Source: Basidiobolus heterosporus B8920 (taxonomy: Eukaryota; Basidiobolomycota; Basidiobolomycetes; Basidiobolales; Basidiobolaceae). Taken from it: a stretch of DNA of 10,274 bases. The translations under genes were made by a program, and so were the position numbers. The stretch lies in NCBI GenBank assembly GCA_000697455.1, contig JNET01032450.1, positions 1 to 10,274 of the forward strand, written 5' to 3'. Within the stretch, counting starts at the first letter, position 1, and every line of letters starts with the position of its first letter. Positions 1 through 7,354 of this stretch are shown here, piece by piece. The notes beneath the pieces are model-generated. The model was not told the DNA's origin, made no database searches, and saw only the letters and a list, made by a program, of their open reading frames with translations.

Positions 1-420
1 AGTCAAAAGGCAGGTACCCTCTTAATTTGGGCCTGGACCACAAGCTTCTCTACATATCATAGTACACTGTTCAGGATCAGATTACAGTTGTTTTGGCTAT
101 AAGCATTTGCTTTTAGTCATCTCAAAGGTCATTAAACCCTGTTTATTATCTGTGGTCGTCTATAGAAGTTCAACTTCTCTATAGAACACTGTAGTGCTCT
201 GTGTTATTAACCAGACTTCTAGCTGAAGAAATTTACATCATTGCACATCTTCTCAAAGCTATTATTCTATTGATTCCATTTTCTGGAAAGGTTTGTATAC
301 TTACTATCAGTATTGATATTCTGCCAGTACAAAATTCAGCTACTGCTGATAACAAGTTGTGGTATTGCACTTGCTCTCTATCTGGATCTCTTTTCTTATC
401 AAAACGTGCCACTACACAAC
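1..420. other. unassigned sequence left of Gypsy G2, ending at an abrupt junction
   Basis: No reading frame here looks like a known protein on either strand. Clear Gypsy RT sequence begins just after 420, while nothing before it resembles the RT part that normally precedes it. The stretch is therefore probably foreign to G2: a remnant of another insertion, or flanking DNA joined by rearrangement. Its short open frames are interrupted and low in complexity. A worn LTR is possible, because a CA-ending stretch near 354 is followed by a weakly primer-site-like GTGGTATTGC, but the match is poor. It does not resemble either LTR family recognised elsewhere in the window. Confidence 0.4.
160..184. 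repeat. short near-perfect palindrome
   Basis: The arms CTATAGAAGTT and AACTTCTCTATAG face each other around a single base, with one unpaired base in the right arm. It could form a small hairpin in RNA or be a chance AT-rich palindrome. No function is claimed. Confidence 0.5.
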
Positions 421-789
421 ACTGGATGAGATACTAATATACTCAAGTTCTAAACAAGCCATAATAAGTGTGTGAAGCTTGTTCTTTAAAAGCTAGATCA
501 AGCAGGACTCCATGCAAAACTTGTCAAGTGTGAGGTTAATGCCTTCAAAGTAGAGCTTCTTGGCCACTTGCTTATACCAGAAGGTGTAAAAGTGTACCCC
601 AAGAGAGTTGAAGCTATACAAACTTGGATGACCCCTAGGTCTGTGAAAGAAGTCCTACCATTCCTTGATTTGCTAACTTCTGCCAAATACTGATATCCAA
701 CTACCCAAAGATAGTTACTCATTGACCAACCTGACTAAGAAAATAGTACCATACTCCTGGCAGCTGGATCACTCAAAGCATTTGGCACC
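421..789 (+). pseudogene. Gypsy G2 reverse transcriptase, C-terminal part (fossil)
   Basis: The segment opens with LDEILIYS, the counterpart of the YLDDILIYS region around the RT active site in Ty3/Gypsy elements. It continues with sequence like the RT thumb and connection: an aKLvKCEV-type block near 515-540, LLGHLL near 555 and a VEAIQTWMTP block near 608-635, all typical of the family. RT copies the element RNA into DNA inside virus-like particles. The reading is spread over more than one frame, as expected for an old copy. Confidence 0.8.
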
Positions 790-1230
790 TTGAATAAGTC
801 ATCAACATGTGCCCCACTTCTTGCCCACTCAGATCTCCAGAAATCATTCATCATTGAAACTGATGCCTCTGATTTTGCCTTTAGTGCAATTCTGTCCTGG
901 TATAATAACCAGAAGGAACTGCAGCCTATTGCCTTCTACTCTTGGAAATTTACCCCAGCTGAAGTTAACTTTGATATATGTGATAAGGAACTCCTAGCTA
1001 TCATAGTAGCTCTTGAACAATGAAGACACTACTTAGATGATGCTGCTCACCAGCACCTTGTGTATTGTGACCACAACAACCTGTAATACTTCACTACCTC
1101 CAAGGTATTGAATCATAGACAAGCTAGATTGTCCCTTTTTCTCTCTGGTTTTGAATTTGGAATAGTTTATGAAGCAGGATCAAAGCAGGGAAAACCTTTT
1201 GCCCTGTCAAGAAAGAGGGAGTAAGCCCTA
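790..1230 (+). pseudogene. Gypsy G2 RNase H domain (fossil)
   Basis: The translation carries ETDASDFAFSAIL near 856-894, the TDAS block of Gypsy-type RNase H. It is followed by LQPIAFYSWKFTPAEVNFD and then DKELLAIIVALEQ near 981-1020, matching the family pattern of Y/F-S-x-K, AE-N-Y and KELLAI. Further on come a DHNNLQYF-like block near 1070 and the end block GSKQGKPFALSR near 1180-1210, the counterpart of the family's P-DALSR motif. The enzyme removes RNA from the RNA-DNA hybrid during reverse transcription. This is among the best preserved parts of the copy. Confidence 0.88.
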
Positions 1231-1720
1231 GAAGAGGGAGATGGTGCCTGTTGGCAACAACAAAAGGCCTTCCTATCCAAGCAAAACTTGAAAGTTCTTG
1301 CTAATTTATGCTCTAAGCCCCTAGTCCAGTCCTTGATTGAAAGAATCAAGTCATCTCAAGAAAAATATGCTAATGCCCTTGAACTCAAGTCCCAACTTCA
1401 GTTAGATTCCTCAGCTACTACTAAGCACATCCAGATGATAGACAGAATCTTCTACCATCAGAACCAAGTTTATGTTCCTAGCCATGATATGCAACTTGAA
1501 ATCCTGAAATCATGACATGCCTCTATTGTTGCAGGACATTTTGGTACTGCCAAAACAATAAATACTATCAAAAGAGATTTCTGGTGGCTCAAGTTGATAT
1601 CCTTTCTCAAGTCTTATGTCAAGACTTGTGACCTTTGCAATGGAGCTAAATCTGCTAGGCACCAACCATATGGCCTACTACATCCTTGCCCATCCCTAGT
1701 TACTAGTGGGAATCCATTCT
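1231..1720 (+). pseudogene. Gypsy G2 linker and integrase zinc-binding domain (fossil)
   Basis: The first half, near 1288-1515, is the loosely conserved linker between RNase H and integrase and contains a typical IFYHQNQVYVPS stretch. The second half carries the HHCC integrase zinc-binding pattern: HASIVAGHFGTAKT near 1515-1550 supplies the histidine side, and TCDLCNGAK near 1626-1650 supplies the cysteine pair. ARHQPYGLLHP near 1654-1685 is the standard lead into the catalytic core. In working elements this domain helps the integrase form multimers on the LTR ends. Confidence 0.85.
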
Positions 1721-2280
1721 CATGGATTTCATCTCTGGCCTGCCTTGGTCCAACTACTTTGACTCAATCTTGGTTGTAGTAGATAGACTTGCTAAGATGG
1801 CCCACTTTATCCCTTGTACCAAGAGCATCACAGCCTAAGAAACTGCTCAGCTAATAATCAAGAATGTATTCTGTTTATATGGTACCCCATGGATATCATC
1901 TCTGATAGAGGACCACAGTTTGCCTCCAACCTCTGGATGCACTTAATTATATACATTGGTTAACACTAAGCTCTTTTCTACCCTCCATGGATTTCATCTC
2001 TGATAGAGGACACCAGTTGGCCTCAAACTTCTGGAAGCATTTCATGAAGTACTTTGGTGTTAAGGCTAAACTGTCTACTGCTTTTCACCCTCACACAGAT
2101 GTCCAAGCAAAATAGGTCAACCAAATTCTTGAACAATATCTCCAGTGCTTTATTAGTTACAAGGAACATAATTGGGAAGAGTTACAACTACTTGCCAAGT
2201 ACTCCTATAATAATGCAACACACTCTGCTACCAATAAGACTTCTTTCTATGCAATCTATGGAAGAAACCCTCAGTTTAAT
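1721..2280 (+). pseudogene. Gypsy G2 integrase catalytic core (fossil)
   Basis: Blocks typical of the Ty3/Gypsy DDE integrase core appear in order. [23 protein letters not shown] stretch lies near 1760-1820, an ISDRGPQFAS-like stretch near 1896-1930, and AKLSTAFHPHTD near 2065-2100. A block like the family's YNNATHSAT lies near 2208-2235. The core cuts the LTR ends and joins them to target DNA. This part is more damaged than the RNase H or chromodomain parts and is not read in one frame. Confidence 0.85.
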
Positions 2281-2682
2281 GTGCAGATACCCGGTAATCT
2301 TATGCGCCCCCCTGCTGCCAAGCATGCATGCATGCTTCAAGATCTGAAAACAACTGTGATCCATGACCTGACTCAAGCCCAAGAAGCCTATCAACAATTT
2401 GCCAACCAGAAGAAAAAGCTCTACCGAGATCTCCAGGAAGGAAGCCTAGTTTGGCTAATCCAAAGAAACATATCTACCAAGAGACTTTGTGATAAGCTTG
2501 ACTATAAAAAGCCTGGCCTATTCAAGATTCTAAAAAAACATGGTCTTGTTGCATATCAATTGGAACTCCTAGAGAATATCAAGATACATGACACATTTTA
2601 TGTATCTCTACTGGAACCACATCATGAAAGCACTTGGCCTCATTGGGAACCTGCTGCCTCTCCTGTTGTTGAGAATGAGAGC
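2281..2682 (+). pseudogene. Gypsy G2 integrase C-terminal region (fossil)
   Basis: A long open stretch of about 156 codons covers this region and part of the chromodomain. It contains the family's post-core helix (DLTQAQEAYQQFANQKKK), then EGSLVWL near 2437-2457. After that come KLDYKKPGLFKILKKHG near 2498-2550, corresponding to the GPF-type module, and HDTFYVSLLEPHHES near 2588-2630, corresponding to the family's HPVFHVSLL block. The module binds DNA and helps place the integrase. It is the longest intact-looking reading in the window. Confidence 0.88.
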
Positions 2683-2880
2683 CTCATTGAATATGAAGTC
2701 AAAGATATCCTTGACTCCAAGTACATTGGACAGAAACACATTACCTTGTAGATTAACAAGGTTATTCCACAAATGACCACACTTGGGAACCTGCTTGTAA
2801 CTTGACCAATAGTCAGAACCTGATAAATACTTTCCACAAGAAGTATCTTGGAAACCTCAGCTTAGAAAGTAAGCCATCCT
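2683..2880 (+). pseudogene. Gypsy G2 chromodomain (fossil)
   Basis: EYEVKDILDSKYIGQK near 2689-2736 matches the opening of a chromodomain (E-Y-E-V-E-x-I-L-D-S-R). The sequence after it, to about 2860, contains a TWEPA-like segment, an NLTN-like segment and a final FHKKYLGKP-like block. Chromodomains at the integrase C-terminus define the chromovirus lineage and, in studied members, steer insertion towards heterochromatin by binding histone marks. The LTR begins about 15-20 bp downstream, after a short purine-rich stretch near 2881-2892 that sits where a polypurine tract is expected. Confidence 0.85.
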
Positions 2881-2896
2881 TGAAAGAGGTGAGTAG

Positions 2897-3416
2897 TATC
2901 ATGATATCAAAATAGTATTGCCAAGAAACACCCATTCTTTGTAAAACCTCATGTATGATCTGTGACCCTAGATCTTTTAACCATCAGTCATCCTAGCCGC
3001 AAGATGCCTATCCTTGCCAAGTCCAAGCCATTACCATATATGATATTAACATTACACAAGATTCCTCATCTGGAACCCTGGTTTTGCATCCCAGTCTCCA
3101 AGTCACCATTTAGAAATCTTAATGTTTCAAAATATCACATGGTTATATGGATTAGTTGCTGTAGATATAGTTTCCCCATTAAGTTTAGTATTACCTCATT
3201 GCTTATTAATTATTGTCTTGGCATTTAGCCTCAGAAAAGTATATATAGTGCTATCCCCCCTTATGTATTGCTCAGTCTGATAAACACAGCTTATCAATAA
3301 ACATTCCTACCAGATTCCAGTTCTTGTCCTTGCCTTATTAGTTTACACCTAAATCATTCCTGCCTTATCCAGCACAGTCTCTTCTCCTGCCATGGACTAT
3401 TCATAACCGCTTTTCA
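2897..3416 (+). repeat. 3' LTR of Gypsy G2, about 520 bp
   Basis: This segment aligns by eye, along most of its length, with the reverse complement of 4169-4690. The start near TATCATGAT pairs with TGTCATGAT in the other copy, and the end TTTTCA pairs with TTTTATCA. In the best 250 bp roughly three quarters of positions agree. Beyond the two ends the similarity stops, which fixes the LTR borders to within a few bases. The left border follows the chromodomain, so this is the 3' LTR of G2. The right border touches RT sequence of G1. Confidence 0.85.
3239..3301 (+). promoter_or_regulatory. TATA-like box and AATAAA signal inside the G2 LTR
   Basis: GTATATATAG at 3239-3248 resembles a TATA box, and AATAAA at 3296-3301 resembles a polyadenylation signal. 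Their order and spacing suit the promoter and polyadenylation region of an LTR. The matching region of the G1 LTR is similar but weaker. The call rests on motif and position only; AT-rich DNA gives such matches by chance. Confidence 0.4.
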
Positions 3417-3860
3417 AGGGGCATTGTTTAAGCCAGATGGCATAACTTTATACTCAAGGTGGTTATATCATGTGTGGAATGTATTTCTCATACACCACCT
3501 GGTCATATGTGCACAAGGTGTAAGTACCTCTGTGATCTATCTTTGTAAAGATTTTTGCACTGGATCCAACAGAATATTGATCAATGGCAAAGAGCATCTA
3601 TTCATGATTCTATTCTTATTCAGGCCTGTATAATCAACACACATCCTCAAGATGCCATCCTTTTTGGCTACAAAGAGGATTGGAGCACCAGCTGGGGACT
3701 TGGAGTGTTGATCAAAGTCTTTCGTAAGAATTTCTTTACATACAGGTCTGGAGTTCAGTAGGGGAGATATTATAGATATATCTAAATGGTTGTTTTTTCT
3801 TTTTTCAAAATCTGTAGGGCAGTCTTATGGTCTATGTGAAAGTAAAAACTCAGTTTTCTT
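3417..3860 (-). pseudogene. Gypsy G1 reverse transcriptase, N-terminal part (fossil)
   Basis: The minus strand reads [15 protein letters not shown] near 3655-3700, then [15 protein letters not shown] near 3615-3655 and [11 protein letters not shown] near 3570-3600. These are the hallmark early blocks of Ty3/Gypsy RT ([27 protein letters not shown]). Near 3417-3440 it reads VMPSGLNNA, the counterpart of the VMPFGLTNAP block. An SPTELQT-like stretch near 3750-3770 is the usual lead-in. The fragment ends at the G2 LTR border. Confidence 0.88.
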
Positions 3861-4168
3861 TTTGTCAATGACATGGGTGTATTGTTGGTATTTCCAGGGA
3901 GTTCTTCTGATAGTGTAACTTCAGGGCTGGATTTCTTTGGTACCAGAGTCTCAAAGATTCTAAGACTTTGGGAGCTTTTTTAACTATGCCAGCAATATAA
4001 TGAAATGAATGCAGCTTTGAATGTTAGTTTCCACAGAAATAAGCAAACCATTGCCTTTATGAACACAACTAGGGAACAACTGGGTAATACCTACAAGGAT
4101 ATACCAAGGAGAGTTCTTGATTTAGAGCTTTAAGCTGAGGTAGAGTCTTCAGGTAAGTCTTGACAGTC
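3861..4168 (-). pseudogene. Gypsy G1 leader and pre-RT remnant (fossil)
   Basis: Between the LTR and recognisable RT the minus strand shows only weak similarity to the protease-RT linker of Gypsy elements, with a PEVTLSEELPG-like acidic stretch near 3880-3930. The part next to the LTR, about 4000-4168, has no recognisable protein. Gag and a clear protease were not found. I could not identify a primer-binding site beside the LTR with confidence. Confidence 0.45.
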
Positions 4169-4690
4169 TGATAAAACTGCTATGAACAAATCAAAGCTGA
4201 AGAAGAGATCAGGTAGGACAAGGCAGGAATGACTTGGGTGTAGACTAACAAAGCTAAGACAAGAATTGGAATCCGTTAGAAATGTCTATTGATAACCTGT
4301 GTTTATCAGAATAAGGAGTAAGCAAGAGAAGATAGTACTACATATACTTCTCTGAGGTTAAATGCCAAGACATTGATTAAAACATAATGAGGCATTACTA
4401 AACCGAATAGAGAAGCTATATCCATGATAACTAATCTGTGTAACCATGTAATCTTTTTGTAACAATGTGATGTGCTAATAGGGGCTTGGTAATAGGTATG
4501 CAAAAAGTTGATTCAGCATTAGAAATCTTGCATAACATTATTATCATTTATCGGAGTAACTTGAACTTGTCAAGCATAAAATCTTGGTCCTGATGCAACT
4601 AGTGGCAATAAAATCTCCGGATAATGAGTTATGCACAGGATTATGCCAAGAATGAGTGTCTCTTGGTAGTATTGGCATAAGATCATGACA
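4169..4690 (-). repeat. 5' LTR of Gypsy G1, about 522 bp
   Basis: On the minus strand it starts TGTCATGATC at 4690 and ends TTTTATCA at 4169. Its length matches the G2 LTR almost exactly. Shared blocks include GATAAACACAG, CTTGGCATTTA and CATTCCTGCCTT, in the same order. Because it lies upstream of G1 pol on the minus strand it is best read as a 5' LTR. Immediately upstream on the minus strand lies Copia B RT sequence, so 4690/4691 is probably an insertion border. Confidence 0.85.
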
Positions 4691-5100
4691 GTCTCCATTG
4701 GGACTGATACACGCTCATATTCTTTCATTTTAAACCTTCAAAACGGCTGCTCTGATATCCAATCAAAGACTATAAAACTGATATTTAGCCGAAACTGCTA
4801 AAATCAACCTGATAGGATCAACCTTGGCTACCAGGGTACATGGCACAGTAGAGTCTATTCCTTTAGTCTGAGATTATTCTTTGACAACAGGTCTTACTTT
4901 ACATTTTTCAACAGCACCATTGGGATTGCACTTAAATTCAAGCATCCATCAGCATCCAATTGATTTGTGGTCATCAGGTAATTTGGGTAAAATTCAGCTT
5001 TGGTTTTCCATAAGGGTCTGATATTCTTCAGACATTGCAGAGCTCCAAAACTCTGTCTGAGGGCTTTCAAGGACCTCATTCAGGGTTTGGGGCTTCTTAA
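4691..5100 (-). pseudogene. Copia B reverse transcriptase, N-terminal part (fossil)
   Basis: The minus strand carries FWSSAMSEEYQTLMENQSW near 5000-5060, matching the Copia RT opening W-x-x-AM-x-E-x-x-L-x-x-N-x-T-W. Next come a LPDDHKSIGCRWMLEFKCNP-like block near 4925-4985 (family: K-x-I-x-x-KWVFKxK) and VEKCKVRPVVK near 4885-4915 (family: YKARLVAKG). KVDPIRLILAVSAK near 4795-4835 is followed by LDIRAAVLK near 4735-4762, the D-[IV]-KxAFLxG block. The sequence loses similarity as it reaches the G1 LTR. Confidence 0.87.
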
Positions 5101-5870
5101 TTTCAGTGACATAGGCCTAGGCCTAATTCTGGGATTCATTGATGTAGTAATCAGGGATTTTTCCGATCCAATCTGATCTTCTGTGATGGGACATTAGCAT
5201 CACAACTTCTAGCCTAGTGTTGGGCACTTCAAAGACCTTCACTACAATCATAGAGCTCACAGGAGTGCTTTTTTCTTCATTGTTTTATGTTAGCTTAGCA
5301 CCAATGATTAGAGATGGAAAATCAGTTATTGACATAATCTGGTGTTTCTTTCAGTATAAATTTTGAAGTTTCACTAGAAAATATCCTGGGACTGGATCAG
5401 CTTCTTATCAATGGTATAATATAGTCTGCAGCCTTTTGTTTTACCACATAGTCTAAAAATACGTATTTCATGCTTTAGGATCAAATTTTGCCCAATTTTT
5501 GAGCATGTTTTTCACAAAACTATGCAATCAAAGACTTTTAAGTGTTTGACACTTGAATCATATTTGTACCATTCTTCAAATGGAGTAGATTCAAGTAGAA
5601 CTCCATAAAACTCTCATTTACAAGATAAACAGCAGTAGCCACAGATGCTACCCAAAGTTAATAGACTATTCTTTAACATGCTTCATCAATCTAGCCATTT
5701 CATGTATGGTCCTGTTAGCACATTTGAAAGCTCTATTTTACTGAGGAGAATAGGATATAGTAAGTTCTTACTTAGTTCCATAAATTTTGCAGAAGTTATT
5801 AAAGAGTTTTGAGACAAATATTTATCATTATATGCACATATTCTCTGATTTTTGGCTTTGGTTTCTATTT
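5101..5870 (-). pseudogene. Copia B integrase core and C-terminal tail (fossil)
   Basis: Blocks of a Copia DDE integrase follow each other on the minus strand. An EMARLMKHV-like stretch near 5675-5705 corresponds to the helix after the PxQN-x-x-ER-N block. STPFEEWYKYDSSVKHLKVF near 5525-5590 is highly typical of Copia integrase (TPYE-W-x-G-x-KPxxxHLRVFG). A CGKTKGCRLY-like stretch near 5420-5450 is the counterpart of the GY-x-x-x-x-KGYRLY block. The acidic and variable tail leading to RT occupies about 5101-5400 and is poorly conserved, as it is in the family. Confidence 0.82.
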
Positions 5871-6192
5871 ACACCAAGGCTTTCAAGCATCTAAGGCTTA
5901 TTACAGAGCTCTTGAATGGTCTTCTGGCTTGTTTCTTAGTTAGACAGCCTTTACAGATATCTAAATTTGCAGTACAATCACAATTGACTTTATGAATCAG
6001 GCAATTTTTGATATTTTTCTTCAAGTGATCAGATCCAATGTGCTCACAGCCTCTATGCCACAATTGAGGATATTCTTGGTTTGAGTAACTTATATTTAAC
6101 TGAGACTTAGCAGGAATATAAGCCAGCTTGTATATACTCATCTCCTTTTGTCCAGAGGCTAAATAAGCTCCATTTGTATCAATATTTGACAT
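5869..6192 (-). pseudogene. Copia B GAG-pre-integrase and HHCC domain (fossil)
   Basis: An open stretch of 107 codons contains NGAYLASGQKEMSIYKLAYIP, typical of the GAG-pre-integrase segment (G-x-LYxL). LWHRGCEHIGSDHLKK follows, corresponding to LWHRRLGHxxxxxLKK, and CDCTANLDICKGCLTKKQARRPF corresponds to C-x-x-C-x-x-GKQ-x-R-x-PF. The histidine pair and the cysteine pair together form the integrase zinc-binding site. It is the best preserved section of B. Confidence 0.9.
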
Positions 6193-6560
6193 CCAGACTC
6201 ATCAAAACTGAGCTTTACTCCTTCTGATATGACCTTACTGACTAATACTAAGTTCTTGGCAATATTAGGTACATGTAGTATATCCTTGAGATAGACCCTT
6301 ACCTAGAAGCTTCATTGAGTTTCACCTGCATTATTCTGATTCTAGTAGCATGAAATATTTGGTCACCTCATATGGAAACCTTTCTTTTTGGTGTTTCTCA
6401 GCACTGATTAAGCCAATTTTGTGATTAGTGAAGTGTTGGAAAGCTCTAGAATCAATTTCATATCTGAGAATCCTTGTTTGTGATCACAGATTGTGCAGAA
6501 ATAAACAGTGGTACCTGTTGAGACAGCATTTCCTAATTTGGCCTTCATTCCTTCTTTTAC
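6193..6560 (-). pseudogene. Copia B protease region (fossil)
   Basis: The minus strand carries a DSRAFQHFTNHK block near 6415-6450, the counterpart of the Copia protease active site DSGAS-x-H-x-x-N. LKDILHVPNIAKNLVLVSK lies near 6242-6300, the family's LxxVLYVPxLxxNLLSVS block. A VKLSFDESGCQI-like stretch leads into the GAG-pre-integrase domain. The enzyme would cut Gag-Pol into mature proteins. Reading moves between frames. Confidence 0.78.
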
Positions 6561-6775
6561 AAATCTTTGCCAGCAATCTTTACTCAAATGGTCAGTCTTT
6601 TTACTGTAATCACAACATGTGTTACTTTTTTTCTTATAGTGCTTTGTATCCTTATAGCAAGGTCTTCCATTGCTTAATAGGGTATTCTCCTTTCCTTAAT
6701 AACAGGTATCTGATTACTTCAAGGCTTGGTTCAGCAATCTTCTATTAACACAGTTTAGAGTAATATATTCAGATC
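6561..6775 (-). pseudogene. Copia B gag C-terminal part with CCHC knuckle (fossil)
   Basis: At 6569-6616 the minus strand reads like a CCHC zinc knuckle, with C-D-Y, K-K-T-D-H-L-S-K-D-C-W in order. Upstream, near 6720-6770, it reads YITLNCVNRRLLNQALK, which corresponds to the LTLExVKxRLLxEE helix that precedes the knuckle in Copia gag. The upstream edge, about 6770-6790, is where similarity switches to protease-end sequence of family A. The knuckle binds the element's RNA. Confidence 0.72.
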
Positions 6776-6779
6776 CCAT

Positions 6780-7145
6780 AAAACTTCCATGTTGATTGAT
6801 GTTTAAGCACCAATTTTTTGTCAAAATTAAATCTAAGATCTTGAGCAGCAGGTTGGCTTACAGAGAGGGCTTTTGTGAAATCTTTGGTACATTTGGCATG
6901 TCCTTCAGGGTCACAGTTACAGCCATTGAACCTATCCTTGAGCTCAGCTTAATTGAACCAGAAGCAACTGCTTCTAATCTCTCATCATTTCTCATGTAAA
7001 TATGTCTGACTGGAATTTCTTTAAATTCAGTAAACCACTCCTTTTGGTTTGTAACGTATTGGGATACTCCAGAGTCAATGAAATACATGTCAGTATCACT
7101 CTTTGTAGTCATTGATAAGGCTGATATAAGTAATGTGTCCACCAT
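6780..7145 (-). pseudogene. Copia A1 protease region (fossil)
   Basis: An open stretch of 95 codons reads DMYFIDSGVSQYVTNQKEWF near 7025-7085, the Copia protease active-site block D-S-G-A/V-S-x-H/Y-x-x-N. The region continues with IPVRHIYMRND near 6990-7015, a metal-independent aspartic protease flap-like block. VTVTLKDMPNVPKISQ lies near 6870-6920, the VxxVLYVPxL block. Past 6858 the sequence resembles the next family block (LRFNFD) down to about 6800, matching A2 at about 9970-9995. Confidence 0.85.
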
Positions 7146-7153
7146 TGTATTTG

Positions 7154-7354
7154 CTACATTTCCAGATTCAGCATTTCTTCTTTTGCTGGTAGTTCTTGTC
7201 TTGTAATCTTTCTTCCAATGTCCTGGTTTTTTACAATAATGGCAGGCACTTCTTCTGGGTCCTTTTCCACCTTTGGAGAGTATAGAATCATGGCTGTAAG
7301 CTTCAAAATTGCTTTTTCATCAGCATTTTCATTATCATTTGTGCTCCTCATTTC
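7154..7354 (-). pseudogene. Copia A1 gag end with CCHC knuckle (fossil)
   Basis: In one minus-strand frame near 7200-7250 the sequence reads C-H-Y-C-K-K-P-G-H-W-K-K-D, a classic Copia gag zinc knuckle. The lysine- and arginine-rich flank next to it (KTRTTSKRRNAESGN) also occurs in A2 near 9165-9215. Upstream lies the hinge rich in Asn, Asp and Glu (NDNENADEKA). The knuckle would bind genomic RNA during packaging. Confidence 0.8.

Larger units (their letters stand above)
421..3416 (+). mobile_element. Ty3/Gypsy chromovirus G2, 3' part with 3' LTR, broken
   Basis: This is the downstream part of a Ty3/Gypsy pol in canonical order: end of RT, RNase H, integrase zinc-binding domain, integrase core, integrase tail, chromodomain, then an LTR. 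The order and the C-terminal chromodomain are diagnostic of the chromovirus branch, which is common in fungi. The 5' LTR, gag, protease and most of RT are absent from the window. The copy is broken, with on the order of ten or more interruptions across pol, so it is a fossil. Its right end coincides with the end of the LTR and abuts an RT fragment of the oppositely oriented Gypsy G1, which suggests that G2 integrated into G1. Similarity to fungal elements is from memory of the family, not a search. Confidence 0.9.
3417..4690 (-). mobile_element. Ty3/Gypsy G1, 5' LTR and partial pol, broken, interrupted by G2
   Basis: Read on the minus strand, an LTR of the G2 family (4690 down to 4169) is followed by about 750 bp that ends in a clear Gypsy RT fragment at 3417. 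The distance from LTR to RT is far too short for a full gag and protease, so the copy is internally incomplete. Its right end in window coordinates (4690) abuts RT sequence of Copia B, which points to insertion of G1 into B. Its left end (3417) abuts the outer end of the G2 LTR, which points to later insertion of G2 into G1. Several breaks are present in the coding part. The rest of G1 is not in the window. Confidence 0.8.
4691..6775 (-). mobile_element. Ty1/Copia element B, gag end to RT start, broken
   Basis: Read on the minus strand from 6775 to 4691 the order is end of gag, CCHC knuckle, protease, GAG-pre-integrase/HHCC, integrase core, integrase tail and the beginning of RT. Integrase before RT is the defining Copia order. 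The element stops at 4691, where the G1 LTR begins, and at about 6775, where a different Copia family (A1) takes over. A further gag piece of the same type lies at 8295-8461. Coding frames shift and stop more than a dozen times, so this is an old, dead copy. No LTR of B is in the window. It appears to be the oldest layer of the nest. Confidence 0.85.

Noticed and set aside
340-375. LTR end with tRNA primer-binding site
   Set aside because: The GTGGTATTGC stretch only loosely resembles the usual initiator-Met-type site, and no gag follows. Kept only as a remote possibility in the feature note.
201-437. Open frame of 78 codons on the plus strand
   Set aside because: No domain, low-complexity composition, and its end runs into Gypsy RT in another frame. 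Probably chance.
2962-3228. Open frame of 88 codons on the plus strand
   Set aside because: It lies wholly inside the Gypsy G2 LTR and has no recognisable protein. The matching G1 LTR does not keep the same frame.
4306-4503. Open frame of 65 codons on the minus strand with hydrophobic parts
   Set aside because: It lies inside the G1 LTR. The membrane-like look reflects AT-rich LTR sequence, not an envelope protein.
2897-4690. DNA transposon or MITE with 520 bp terminal inverted repeats
   Set aside because: The repeats have LTR-like TG/CA ends, lie next to Gypsy chromodomain and pol sequence, and contain promoter and polyadenylation-like signals. No transposase lies between them, only Gypsy RT.
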